Shown piece after piece: positions 1 through 10,869 of a stretch of DNA of 64,000 bases; position 1 is the stretch's first letter; each line of letters starts with the position of its first letter. The translations under genes were made by a program, and so were the position numbers. Under the pieces are notes generated by a model that worked only from the letters and a program-made list of their open reading frames with translations, had not been told where the DNA came from and ran no database searches. Origin of the DNA: Macrostomum hystrix. Its lineage: Eukaryota > Platyhelminthes > Macrostomidae. The stretch spans positions 1,364,001-1,428,000 of the forward strand of contig CATNEN010000014.1 of assembly GCA_950097015.1 (NCBI GenBank). Direction: 5' to 3'.

Positions 1-1926
1 CTTCAGATAGGCAGTCAATTCCGGTTTGAAAGCTACCGCGAACTCGGCGCCGGTGATGGTGGAGCAGTGCTGCATGGAGCAGTTCCTGGCCATACTCAAA
101 TCAAAGCTCTCAGGCCCTGGACGCTGCAAGAAGAGGACATTGCTGCCAGACTCTACCGAGTATTTCGGCATGCCGATCTTCTCCGCATCGCCGGGGCTCA
201 CGGTGGCGCGGCACACGATGCGATGCGAGAAATCCCTGCCCATGGACGATTCGCGCGGCGGGACACTGTCAATCGTTATGTTGATGGTTCGCCTGCCCGG
301 CACTGACGTCACCGTGTCAACAATGACAGGCTGGCGCGGACTAAACAGCGAGTTGAATTCGTTCAACTGCAGCTCCTTCCACGCAGAGGCTTCACGAACA
401 ACCGATGTTGAGAACACGGCACTGGCAACCACCTGGTCCAAGTTGCTAAAAAATGTGGTGCAGTTGTAAGACATGGACTCGCCTTCCATTGCGTAGATCC
501 TGGGCGGCAGGTTGCCGGATACTACACTGGAGCTTTGAAATGGCTTATAGCTGAAATGTGGCATGCTGACAATATGTACATTGAATGTGAAGCTAACACC
601 ACCGGCCTCGCAAGTGTACTGGCCAGAGTGACTGTTGTCCACGGTCTCCGTGAACTCAATGACATTGCCAGTCTTTGAGACTAGAATGCCGTCAACATTT
701 GACCAACGGTATGGCGACCATGCCACTAACGTCCGTCGATTATTGTCTTTGCTGATGTGCGTAAATTTGTAGGTCGTCAGGGGGTCGGTGCAGATGATCG
801 GGCAGACAAGAGGCGTGGCGTCCATGCCAGAGAAGATAAAAATAGGATCATTGCTCAGGTTGGCCGGCAGCTTGCAACTGGCATTTGTGCCCTGCCTGGT
901 GTACATCACTTTATCTTTAGATATCCTCTCTTTGACAGCAAAATCGCGGTCATAGGGCCTTACAGAACCGGAGAACGAGAGTGTGGTGCAGATTCTGATT
1001 GCAGAGGAAGACATGTTATCAAAGATGCTAGCAACGATGCTGCTGAGGCCGAAGGTTGCATAGTGCAGCTCGCCAGTGGCTAGATTCAAGTACATATGCT
1101 TCAGCAGCTGCAGTCCTTTTTCTTCCAGCTTTGAGTAATAATTGACAAACATAGCGGTAGTTGTCATATAGCGCATCTGGCTCGCACAGGGCCCTGCGTC
1201 AAAACTGAGCACTGCACCAATGTTGATTTTTGACCTGAGAAAGGCTGGTGCTGACTTAAGCGCACTAACAATGCTTTGATCAATAAATTTCACGGTGCCA
1301 AAATCTGATGCCATCCTGAAATTTATCAAGAATTCATATGCTTCTGGAGTGAGGAATCTCAGCATGGCATTTGAGCCAGACACCGGTTCGCTGTTCCAGT
1401 CTCCCAGGGGGTCCAGGCTCCACACGAAGACGCTATTGGACTGGAACTTCAAATCCGGCTGCCCAGACACGCGGACCTGCACGGAGAGCTCTAGCTTCTT
1501 CCTAAAGACATCAACCGACGGCAATGAAGAAGGCTCAAGAATGAATTTGAATGCGTTCGGCTTGCCTTTAACTGGCTGCAAGGAGAATGGGATCGGGGTG
1601 TCTTCACACTGCAGCTCGCGACCGGTCACGGCTGACAAGTCAAGATCGAGCTCGTCGTTGGTATATGGGCACTTGTACTTGAGAACAGCTGAGTAGCCTA
1701 TCTGCTGGTTTCTTTTGCCAACAAGAGTAATGTTGATTGTAAATCTTTGCTTCGGCATCAGAATGGCGAACATGTTGGGTCCGCCAACCTCCCACACATC
1801 ATCCCAGGAGAGGAGGATCTTGCCAGTCTGTGAATAACTGAAGCGCACATTCTCGGAGTCAGCATGTAGGTCTGGCTGGTTTTTCTGCGCAGCACCAGGC
1901 ACGTGCGCTAGAGGCATCGCATTGCC
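1..1926 (-). CDS. Secreted Ig-domain protein, tandem copy 1 (partial, runs off left edge)
   Basis: This reads on the minus strand at a constant 2634-bp offset from the complete gene at 2488-4560, with no indels seen and most residues identical. The frame stays open from 1926 to the window edge, and the last roughly 50 codons lie outside. It lacks the signal-peptide segment of copy 2. Upstream of residue run DSENVRF the sequence is unrelated, and a good 3' splice site (pyrimidine run ending TTCAG) places an exon start at 1926. The N-terminus therefore probably comes from an upstream exon I could not find. The first in-frame ATG (1917) would give no signal peptide. Two patches (about 966-1050 and 1100-1210) differ strongly from copy 2. 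The Ig-like domain is retained. It could be a functional paralogue or a 5'-truncated duplicate; function unknown. Confidence 0.7.
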
Positions 1927-1967
1927 CTGAACGAAGAGAATGACATGGTTGAATTTACCAAAACTGG

Positions 1968-2094
1968 GGATATAAGGTAACTATAGATCTGGAAGTGGGA
2001 TATAAGGTGAATATAGAACTGGAAGTGGGATATCAGGTGAATATAGAACTGGAAGTAGGATATCAGGTGAATATAGAACTGCAAGTGGGGATAT
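1968..2094. repeat. 30-bp minisatellite, about 4 units
   Basis: Roughly four copies of a 30-bp unit built on GGGATATCAGGTGAATATAG. On the minus strand it encodes a 10-aa repeat (core LYSPDIPLPV) at the C-terminus of the 166-codon ORF, so its unit length keeps frame. The TAG that ends that ORF (1981-1983) lies in the array and is the only stop between it and the copy-1 Ig frame. Confidence 0.8.
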
Positions 2095-2481
2095 CAGCAG
2101 GGACCAGCTGTGCCGAACATCCCGGCGCATCATTCCAAGAAACTGTAAAAGGCGCACCTGGAAGTCGATGCTCAGGACGATTGACTGCAGACTGCTGGTC
2201 ACATCAAAGTCAGTTGAGTAGAAGCAGCGAGGATCGGCCCTGCAGTCTTTGTCACCGGCAGCTACGTTCTTAGAACCGTACCTGTCTTTGTGCATCCGAA
2301 GGTTCGCCAGGTCGGCGAGGCTGACGGAGCCGGGCCGGTAGCGGAGGTTGAAAACAGGCGTGAGGGTTTTGCGCTTCTGCAGCTCGGCAAGAACTTTCTC
2401 GTCCGAGGTTGGGAGGACCTGTCGGGCGGTGAAGAGTCGGTAAAGTCGCGAGTGAGTGAGGGCGGGAAATAACGGGTCCAT
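1981..2481 (-). CDS. Unrecognised 166-codon ORF between the two Ig gene copies
   Basis: A minus-strand ATG-to-TAG frame of 166 aa. The ATG begins 6 nt after the stop of the downstream-oriented Ig gene (2488-2490) and in the same frame. The body (about residues 1-125) looks like real coding sequence: mixed composition, with a Cys pair in CRADPRC and charged segments such as DEKVLAELQKRK. The tail is the 10-aa minisatellite repeat. I recognise no domain and no signal peptide. It may be an exon of the copy-1 gene, the remnant of another gene captured at the duplication breakpoint, or chance. Its position between the AATAAA of copy 2 and the acceptor at 1926 fits an upstream exon of copy 1, but no convincing donor was found. 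Confidence 0.35.
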   Translation of the reverse strand: MDPLFPALTHSRLYRLFTARQVLPTSDEKVLAELQKRKTLTPVFNLRYRPGSVSLADLANLRMHKDRYGSKNVAAGDKDCRADPRCFYSTDFDVTSSLQSIVLSIDFQVRLLQFLGMMRRDVRHSWSLLISPLAVLYSPDILLPVLYSPDIPLPVLYSPYIPLPDL

Positions 2482-2486
2482 TAAAT

Positions 2487-2492
2487 TTTATT
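2487..2492 (-). terminator. AATAAA poly(A) signal overlapping the stop codon of the Ig gene
   Basis: Read on the minus strand the gene ends CGG AAA TAA A, so the TAA stop lies inside an AATAAA hexamer. If used, the 3' UTR would be only a few tens of bases long and cleavage would fall inside the start of the next ORF. Confidence 0.4.
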
Positions 2493-4560
2493 TCCGACAG
2501 CGCACCTTAAATGACAGTCGATTTGTGTTGCTATCGAATAAGATTTCGGACACGCCTGGCTGGTTGATGATGGCTAGGTCAGTGAGGTAGACATTGTCAA
2601 TCTTGAACATGGCGACCACTTCGACGTCGAATTGCTTCAGATAGGCAGTCAATTCCGGTTTGAAAGCTACCGCGAACTCGGCGCCGGTGATGGTGGAGCA
2701 GTGCTGCATGGAGCAGTTCCTGGCCATACTCAAATCAAAGCTCTCAGGCCCTGGACGCTGCAAGAAGAGGACATTGCTGCCAGACTCTACCGAGTATTTC
2801 GGCATGCCGATCTTCTCCGCATCGCCGGGGCTCACGGTGGCGCGGCACACGATGCGATGCGAGAAATCCCTGCCCATGGACGATTCGCGCGGCGGGACAC
2901 TGTCAATCGTTATGTTGATGGTTCGCCTGCCCGGCACTGACGTCACCGTGTCAACAATGACAGGCTGGCGCGGACTAAACAGCGAGTTGAATTCGTTCAA
3001 CTGCAGCTCCTTCCACGCAGAGGCTTCACGAACAACCGATGTTGAGAACACGGCACTGGCAACCACCTGGTCCAAGTTGCTAAAAAATGTGGTGCAGTTG
3101 TAAGACATGGACTCGCCTTCCATTGCGTAGATCCTGGGCGGCAGGTTGCCGGATACTACACTGGAGCTTTGAAATGGCTTATAGCTGAAATGTGGCATGC
3201 TGACAATATGTACATTGAATGTGAAGCTAACACCACCGGCCTCGCAAGTGTACTGGCCAGAGTGACTGTTGTCCACGGTCTCCGTGAACTCAATGACATT
3301 GCCAGTCTTTGAGACTAGAATGCCGTCAACATTTGACCAACGGTATGGCGACCATGCCACTAACGTCCGTCGATTATTGTCTTTGCTGATGTGCGTAAAT
3401 TTGTAGGTCGTCAGGGGGTCGGTGCAGATGATCGGGCAGACAAGAGGCGTGGCGTCCATGCCAGAGAAGATAAAAATAGGATCATTGCTCAGGTTGGCCG
3501 GCAGCTTGCAACCGGCATTTGTGCCCTGCCTGGTGTACATCACTTCATCTTTGGATATCCTCTCTTTGACAGCAAAATTGCGGTCGTAGGGCCTTACATA
3601 ACCGGAGAACGACAGTTTGGCGCAGATGTTGAATTCAAAGAAAAAATTCTTACGAAAGCTGCTAGCAAAGGTGCGGCTGAGGCCGTAGGCTGCATAGTGC
3701 AGCTCGCCAGTGGCTAGATTCAAGTGCATATGCTTCAGCAGCTGCAGTCTTTGTTCGTCCAGCTTTGAATTATAATTGACAATCGTGGCGGTTCTTGCCC
3801 AATCATAGAACGGGTAATCACAGCCCACATCGTCAAATATGAGCACTGCACCAATGTTGATTTTTGACCTGAGAAAGGCTGGTGCCGACTTAAGCGCACT
3901 AACAATGCTTTGATCAATGAATTTCACGGTGCCAAAATCTGATGCCATCCTGAAATTTATCAAGAATTCATATGCTTCTGGAGTGAGGAATCTCAGCATG
4001 GCATTTGAGCCAGACACCGGTTCGCTGTTCCAGTTTCCCAGGGGCTCCAGGCTCCATACAAAGACGCTATTGGACTGGAGCTTCAAATCCGGCTGCCCAG
4101 ACACGCGGACCTGCACGGAGAGCTCTAGCTTCTTCCTAAAGACATCAACCGACGGCAATGAAGAAGGCCCAAGAATGAATTTGAATGCGTTCGGCTTGCC
4201 TTCAACTGGCTGCAAGGAGAATGGGATCATTGTGTTTTCACACTGCAGCTCGCGACCAGTCACGGCTGACAAGTCAAGATCGAGCCCGGCGCTGGTATCC
4301 GGGCACTTGTACTTGAGAACAGCTGAGTAGCCTATCTGCTGGTTTCTTTTGCCAACAAGAGAAATGTTGATTGTAAAGCTTTGCTTCGGCTTCAGAATGG
4401 CGAACATGTTGGGTCCGCCAACCTCCCACACATCATCCCAGGAGAGGAGGATCTTGCCAGTCTGTGAATAACTGAATCGCACGTTCTCGGTGTCAACATC
4501 CTTGGACACTACAAAGCTGGCGCATGCCAGCCAGAGCAACAGAATGCTTTGGGAAAGCAT
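2488..4560 (-). CDS. Secreted Ig-domain protein, tandem copy 2 (complete, single exon)
   Basis: An intronless 690-aa minus-strand frame. I chose the ATG at 4560 over one 13 codons upstream (4599) because it begins a classic signal peptide: MLSQSILLLWLACASFVVS, hydrophobic core then small residues. The mature protein is Cys-containing with many possible N-glycosylation sites. Residues about 372-455 form an Ig-like domain: first Cys in LVCPI near 372, Trp in VAWSPYRW, second Cys near 439 in SGQYTCEAGG, the usual Ig F-strand motif. No transmembrane segment or GPI tail is visible at the C-terminus (ends FKVRCRK), so secretion is likely. The rest of the protein matches no family I know. The stop codon overlaps an AATAAA. 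A diverged-in-patches duplicate lies directly downstream. A recognition or defence role would suit the patchy divergence but is not shown. Confidence 0.8.
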   Translation of the reverse strand: MLSQSILLLWLACASFVVSKDVDTENVRFSYSQTGKILLSWDDVWEVGGPNMFAILKPKQSFTINISLVGKRNQQIGYSAVLKYKCPDTSAGLDLDLSAVTGRELQCENTMIPFSLQPVEGKPNAFKFILGPSSLPSVDVFRKKLELSVQVRVSGQPDLKLQSNSVFVWSLEPLGNWNSEPVSGSNAMLRFLTPEAYEFLINFRMASDFGTVKFIDQSIVSALKSAPAFLRSKINIGAVLIFDDVGCDYPFYDWARTATIVNYNSKLDEQRLQLLKHMHLNLATGELHYAAYGLSRTFASSFRKNFFFEFNICAKLSFSGYVRPYDRNFAVKERISKDEVMYTRQGTNAGCKLPANLSNDPIFIFSGMDATPLVCPIICTDPLTTYKFTHISKDNNRRTLVAWSPYRWSNVDGILVSKTGNVIEFTETVDNSHSGQYTCEAGGVSFTFNVHIVSMPHFSYKPFQSSSVVSGNLPPRIYAMEGESMSYNCTTFFSNLDQVVASAVFSTSVVREASAWKELQLNEFNSLFSPRQPVIVDTVTSVPGRRTINITIDSVPPRESSMGRDFSHRIVCRATVSPGDAEKIGMPKYSVESGSNVLFLQRPGPESFDLSMARNCSMQHCSTITGAEFAVAFKPELTAYLKQFDVEVVAMFKIDNVYLTDLAIINQPGVSEILFDSNTNRLSFKVRCRK

Positions 4561-4599
4561 GGGCTGCAACAAATGAACTTCTGTAATTAGGCTTAACAT

Positions 4600-5990
4600 T
4601 CATTGTTCTACAGTATTACACAGGTGGTAATTGGAATGCATTAAAAAAATAATTACTCAGATTATAATAAAAGAGTCAATGAGCTCATTGCAAAAAATAG
4701 AATTGGAATTTAAATAAGCCAACAGCTGATGGCTTTTTGAGTATCACTAGATTAAAAGAGAAACTCGAAGAGAAAGAAATACCGTAAAAATGAATTTAGA
4801 ACAAATTAACAACTGATAAATTATTACATACATTTTCTATAAACAAAGATTCTGTATAATCTTGGAAGGCTATAACGCTACTGCAATACTCCATGAAAAT
4901 TAAAAAAGTTACATTTTCTAGCAAAAAATTTTTAGGGATGTGGCCTACAGCTTAATTGATATAGTTGGTCATATATGATAATATATTCAAACAGGGACTA
5001 TACATTGACACATGTAACATTCGAACATTAATCAAATATTTGCAATTACCCGAGAAGACTAAATTTTGAATCTAGGAGCCCATGAGACTAGCTTCATTTA
5101 ATTGTAAAATGATTGATGAGCCAATATGAACTTAATTGTTTATTGATAATAGGTACAAAAGTACAAATAGGACAGCAATGAAACAACAACATACTAAATG
5201 CAGTGGTGTTTTATGCACATAAATATACGAGTATTTTTAGTCGAATTATATTAATAGATTTTAAATTTATAATCAGGTGATGTTTTGTGTTTAAGCTTGG
5301 GAAAAAAAATTGAAATTTAGAGTTTTAGTTCATATCTTTAAGGTTATGGAAAGGTGCAATTCGATTATTTAAATAATATGACTGTAATTTTGAAATTGAT
5401 TATTACTAGCTTATAGGGAGCAGATTTCTTTTATAACAGTGGATCTGTTGATTTGACTATGAGTGGATTTTCTTAGATATTTAAATGCAAATATGTTATC
5501 CTATATAATCAGATATCTTATGTAGTAAACATAGTTTACCAGCAACTTGAACTGATTCGGTACAGAAGCAGATTCTGACGCATCGAATGACTGGAAGAAT
5601 TCATCTTGTAAAAAGGCAAGGGTCTTCCTGCTGCCAGATTATCCCAAAGCCGCTTTGAGCTTTTGGAAAAGTGCAACTCGATTATTTAAATAATATGACT
5701 GTAAATGTACTTGTACATCAAAGCTGCGGACTGTGAAGTGATTTAAGATCTGATAAAAAATGAGATAAAATCATAGCAATATTGACAAAATACTTCAGCT
5801 TTGGGGCAATCAACACCTTAGAGAGAAGTCTGCTAAAATAGACTGGAATACAATTTACCATATTTTGGAAAGTAAGGAAACTTTGTTGGTTATTATTTCT
5901 TTTTCTCATTCCCCACTTACTTTTCTGATCTACATTTTTACCTTCTCTCATTCATGACTTATTCTCCCTTGTCATAGATATCGTTTTGCC
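4600..5990. other. AT-rich intergenic DNA with a direct repeat
   Basis: No gene seen. A segment of about 40 bp (core GATTATTTAAATAATATGAC) occurs twice, at about 5345-5384 and 5663-5703, about 318 bp apart and nearly identical. The pair could be a duplication or the flanks of a small insertion. The side facing the Ig gene (4600-4800) should hold its promoter, but no clear TATA box or initiator was identified. Confidence 0.5.
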
Positions 5991-5994
5991 TCAA

Positions 5995-6300
5995 AAGAGA
6001 AGAAAAGCAGAGAGAGAGAAGTGATAGATAATGAAGAAGACAGAAATAACAGAGAGAGTAGAAAAGAAGAAAAAACAAAAAGCAAAAGAGAAGGAGAAAA
6101 AGCTGAGTAGAAGAGACAGAGAATAAAACAGCGAGAGAGAAGAAGAGAAGAAAAGCAGAGGGAGATAATTGAGAAGAATAATTAAATGAAGGAAAACAGA
6201 AAAATAGTAGAAGAGAAAGAAAGTGGAAGTAAAGGAGAAGAAAGTCAAAGAGTTAAGGAGAATAAAAAGAAAGAAGTAAAAAAGAAGAGTTTTTGCCATC
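5995..6300. repeat. Purine-rich (GA) low-complexity tract
   Basis: About 300 bp composed almost only of A and G on the plus strand (GAAGAGAAGAAAAG-like). Open frames across it arise from the composition (Ser/Phe/Leu on the minus strand) and are not a gene. Confidence 0.85.
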
Positions 6301-6312
6301 CACATGAGTTCC

Positions 6313-6919
6313 TCACTCACTATCGGTCTCTTGGTCCCAGATGATGAGTTTTTCAGCGAGATCGTTGTTTCTCAGACCATGGCAGAACCGAGCTCTGATC
6401 AGGGACTTTGCTTCAGTGAGCGAGAGACACGCCAATCTGGTGTAGGACACTAGTCTGTCAAAGACTGACATAGACTTATTGCTGGTCTGGGCTGCGGCTT
6501 CCTGTTCCACATATTCTTTGTCCTTCTTTGTCCGTCAGTGTACCTATCCTTGAGCACACCGAGAGCAGTCTCAAAAGGCGTCTGGTCGCCGGTGAATGAT
6601 CAGGTATGACACCAGTTGGGCCTCCCAGGAGTCGAACTTCATTTTCGGCTGATAAGCCGGTGGAGGGCGGAGCTTAGTCATATCCGACGGCGACGGCGAC
6701 GGCGAGGAATGAGAGGATTGGGTGGACTGGCAAGGTGCTCCTCCAGCATCCTATGAAGGATGCCAAGGTCTGGGCGAGCATGACCCGCTTGTTAAAACAA
6801 GGGGCAGCGGCGGTAGCTTCACCAGCATGCTCTGGGAATTTGGATTCGGTGGATGCCGACACTGCGGCGTTTTCACCGCCCGGTGGCGCCATGACCTGGT
6901 TTTCCCCGTTGTCTGACAT
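6313..6919 (-). pseudogene. Decayed LTR-retrotransposon gag fragment
   Basis: The minus strand carries pieces of one protein in shifting frames. An N-terminal part begins at the ATG near 6919 (MSDNGENQVMAPPGGENAAV). A middle part around 6520-6670 contains FDSWEAQLVSYL and LGVLKDRYTDG. A C-terminal part at 6313-6510 contains FDRLVSYTRLACLSL and FCHGLRNNDLAEKL. The pattern of a tested segment followed by a motif like F-x-x-GL-x-x-x-x-L resembles Gypsy- or BEL-type Gag proteins. At least two frameshifts or stops break it. No matching pol or LTR was seen next to it, so it is a lone fragment. Confidence 0.5.
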
Positions 6920-9589
6920 GGTGTCGCAACGTCAGACAGCAAGAGCAACCACAGGGAGAGGCCTGTGTCAGGCAATTGGAACAGAATGGAGTGAAAGCAG
7001 AATCAAGCTAAATCGAAGTGATGCCGAGGATTGCGGGGGGTGTAGGGCGAGATGGCGAGGGAAGGTGAGTTTAATACTTGCCTGACTGGGGCAAACCACA
7101 CAAATCCTCCTACAGGGGAGAATCCTATCACGAAAATCCCTAAGCTAACAGTCAGGCGATAGTCCCTGCAAATAATTTTACACAGCGGGACAACCTGGCA
7201 ATGCGGAATAGCTCAACGACTTGTCGACAGCTGACGGTGACCGGACTGCTCGCTCGGCGCGGTACACTCGCTCGCCACGGATCTTCGGACCGGGGCCGGA
7301 CTCTTTAAGAGTCACGCAGTCGAGCCCACCTCGATGTAGCATACCCGAAACCCACGGGCTCAACTCCTCCAGAGTCACGCAGTCGAGCCCACACTATGAT
7401 GCGGCAACAGCGGTGCTCACACCCATGGCACGATGATGGCCGCTGGTCTCGCAGTTGGAAGCCGACAGTGCAGAGCAGAGCCTCGGTGGGACCTCCAAAA
7501 TTTATGTGACGATGAGTTCCGGCTGTGCTGGATTGGCAATGGCAAATTGACTTACCATTTATACCGTTATAACAGAGATATAACTTTTCTACAGCACTAA
7601 GTAAAGTGCTGTAGCGGTATCTCTAAGTTTGTATTTGTAGATTTCATTTGCTCTGCTGGTGACGATATTGTATTTGTACACGGCGAACAAGGTCGGGTTG
7701 CAACGCAGATGGGGGGCGTGACTGGTCAATGAATGGCAGTGGCATTAGTAGACGAACAGATCGTTGCAATGATGGATTTACAGATAGTGGCAGTGGTGGA
7801 CTAACAAATAGTAGCTATTGTGACTAACTCAGGAGAACAGGTGGCGAGTCTTGGCAGGCAGAGCAGCGCAGTGCGAAGCGGCAGTGGAAGAGCTCGCTCG
7901 GGCGGGGATCGGCAATAAATAGGCCGGCGCAAATTTTAACAAAATGTATACTGCAGTGCGGGATTGGCTAGAAAATGAACAGCCAGTTGAACTTTGCAGA
8001 TGAGCGTGGACGATTGGCATGAGCGATTGGCTGAGAAGAAAGTAATCATCACGGGTGGCGCAAGGGACTCAATGTACGTTGACGTCTACTTCCAGTAGCA
8101 ATCTAAGAAGTAAACGGAATTGCAAAAATTGGGATAGCTAGCGTTACATTAATTTAAATTTCATAGCGCCTACTGCAGGAAGTGACAACGTCACGTTAAG
8201 AAAAATATGTACCTCAGTTAAGGCATTATTTGAGCAAATTATATAGTATATTATGATATAGTATAGTATACACTATTACAAAGTTGTTTAAGATACTGCA
8301 AGCGGAGTTATAAAAATACGAGCGTAATATCTTTTCAAAATAAATAAATTTATTTATAATAAAGCCTATAAATAAATAAATATATAAATAAGACGTACGA
8401 GTATGACTCGAACCTGGGCCACTCTCAACACAGGCAGACACCGCTGAGTTTCAGAAGTTGTTAGCATTAACTGCGACATCCGCATATTAGTATGCAATTC
8501 TCAATAGAAACTTCCTCTTTAGCATCAATTTAGCATCAAGACACGAGTTATTTTGCATTGGCGACACATGTATATATCTAACAGCCTTAGTGGCACGTTT
8601 TTTGGAAATTAGACACTTAAACGCACATTTAAACATCACTTTCACGTCTATACGACTGATCTAACGAAATCTAGAGCCAGAAGTTGTGCCATTTTACTAA
8701 AAACTATACCGTTTTTTTCTGTAGAGTTAAGTAAAGTTATATTTGTCCTAGCACTTTCACGTACGTGATAGTTCAGCTATTTGAGCATCGAATAAAAAAA
8801 TCTCAAAAATCGTTGCGCAAAAAAATAATTCGACTTTAAAACTTCTACCCCCTGTTTTGTACATTTTATATGTCACATGTGAAAAGTACCTGTTAGAAAT
8901 GGTCATCTACTCAAGTGCTTGGCGTCGTTGGAAAGACCATTTGACACCAAACTCGAAATAATTGGGTCCCTTTTCTATAAAAGCGTAACACAACGTCTGT
9001 TTAAGAAGAGAGACCCTCGCCTCAAATTTATCCGGATTTTGAGTCGCTGCTCAGCCACCGTTCGATTTGAAGACTAAAAAGTGTACTCGATTGTGCTACC
9101 ATGTGTTTGACACTAGGCTATGAAGGTCCCATGTCAGCAGCTGAGGGAGTGACTGAACGAGGGCTGAGGAATATGGACATACTATGCTACATAAGGATAT
9201 ACTATGCTACATAACTTACTAGATATAATTGTTTTTCTATAATTTTAGCAACCGTGGTCAGTTTGATGTTTTTATTCCAGCAACGCGCTTCAGTTTCTCA
9301 AATATCAGACGTTTTGTGATTCAATAGAGTATATACTAAGCAATCGTCCGCACTTGAAATTGAAAAGCACTTTAAAAAGGAAAATAATAGTGTTCGCTAC
9401 TGGTACTACGCGTTCGCCAGTGGAGTTGCACTGTCTATGGCACAAACGCTGCAGAATTTATGCTCTTAGCCTCGGCAGGCAGTCGTACAAACTTCTTTTG
9501 TTGCACTCGCTCTGAAGTTTCGTTTGTATGCGCAGAGCAGTAATTCTGCGAACATGGAATAGCGAACATAATAGCACTGTCCCTAGACA
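6920..9589. other. Intergenic region, no gene recognised
   Basis: A GC-richer part (6920-7450) could be leader or LTR sequence of the gag fragment. It contains a 22-bp direct repeat (core GAGTCACGCAGTCGAGCCCA) at 7308-7329 and 7371-7392, 63 bp apart. From 7500 to 9580 the sequence is mixed to AT-rich with no ORF I can support. A tRNA-like element at about 8395-8465 is listed separately. Confidence 0.4.
8395..8465 (-). mobile_element. tRNA-like head of a SINE
   Basis: On the minus strand a perfect pol III B box GGTTCGAGTC (complement of 8405-8414) follows an A-box-like AACTCAGCGGTGTC by about 35 nt. That is the spacing of a tRNA gene. The stems do not fold into a proper cloverleaf, so it is more likely a tRNA-derived SINE head or a tRNA pseudogene than a working tRNA. 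Confidence 0.4.
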
Positions 9590-9998
9590 GTGCCTGAGAT
9601 CTGGCACTAGAACTCAGATCTGACACTAGAACTCAGATCTGACACTAGAACTCAGATCTGACACTAGACCTCAGTTCTGACACTAGAACTCAGATCTGAC
9701 ACTAGAACTCAGATCTGACACTAGAACTCAGATCTGACACTAGACCTCAGATCTGACACTAGAACTCAGATCTGACACTAGAACTCAGATCTGACACTAG
9801 AACTCAGATCTGACACTAGAACTCAGATCTGACACTAGAACTCAGATCTGACACTAGACCTCAGATCTGACACTAGACCTCAGATCTGACACTAGAACTC
9901 AGATCTGACACTAGAACTCAGATCTGACACTAGAACTCAGATCTGACACTAGACCTCAGATCTGACACTAGAACTCAGATCTGACACTAGAACTCAGA
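9590..9998. repeat. 19-bp minisatellite, about 21 units
   Basis: Tandem copies of ACTAGAACTCAGATCTGAC, each containing a BglII-type palindrome AGATCT. Some units carry ACCTC in place of AACTC. The units are very uniform, suggesting recent expansion. No coding frame. Confidence 0.95.
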
Positions 9999-10154
9999 CG
10001 GAAATTACCGTTCACTAATTACTTGTCATGCCTATAGTTTGTAGATTGAGAGCTTCCTGGACACTTACGTTTTCACATACCTGAGAAACCGAACACTCTT
10101 ACTGGAAGTCTCGGCCAAGTTCACACCGCATGACAATTGTGCTGCGAGGGTCGC

Positions 10155-10855
10155 AAACCCTACGATAATTCATGCTTTATGCAACTCCGAGGATAAATCA
10201 TGCTTCCTCCTCGATAAATCATGCTTTATGCAACTCCGAGGATAAATCATGCTTCCTCCTCGATAAATCATGCTTCTCTCTTGATAATTCGTGCTTTCCC
10301 CCGATAATTCATGCTGTCCCCCGATAATTCATGCGACCCTCTCAAATATTCATGCTTATCCTTCGATAATTTTGGCAACCGCTTTGATAGTTTATGACTT
10401 CCCCTCAATAATTCATGCTTCCCATAGATAACTTCTGCTATTCAGTCGATAATTCATGCTTCCCATAGATAACTTCTGCTATTCAGTCGATAATTCATGC
10501 TTCGTCATGGTCCCTCGACAAAGCATGCTACCCTCTCGACAAATCTTGCTACCCCTCGATAATTTATGCTACCCCCACTATAAATCATGCTACTCTCAAC
10601 ATTTGATGAAGTTCCCTCAAAAGTAAAAGTTTGCTGTTCGCTCGATTATGCATGAAACAACCTTAAGTAATCAAGCTATTCTTGAAGTAAATAACGCTCT
10701 GAAGCCTGGAGTACAAAAATAATTTAAATTTTCAACCATAATTTTATACTTATCTTTTCTTGAGATATCTCCTTAATAAATCGTGCTGTCTCCCTGATAT
10801 TTCATGCTTCCCCTTAATAGTTCATGCTACCCCCTTGATAATTCATACCTTAATA
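10155..10855. repeat. Degenerate minisatellite, core GATAATTCATGCT
   Basis: Many diverged copies of a unit of roughly 22-23 bp with core (C)CCTCGATAATTCATGCTT. Two copies of a 54-bp sub-block lie at about 10170-10275. The same core recurs at 21820-21990, so the family is dispersed. Confidence 0.75.
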
Positions 10856-10869
10856 ATAATTGCAGGAGG

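Noticed and set aside
1-2634. The first Ig-gene copy as a pure assembly duplicate
   Set aside because: The two copies differ in clustered patches and at their 5' ends, which an artificial duplication of one sequence would not produce; allelic misassembly cannot be excluded and is noted in the finding.
5991-6320. A 109-codon hydrophobic minus-strand ORF
   Set aside because: It comes from a purine-rich tract; composition alone explains it.
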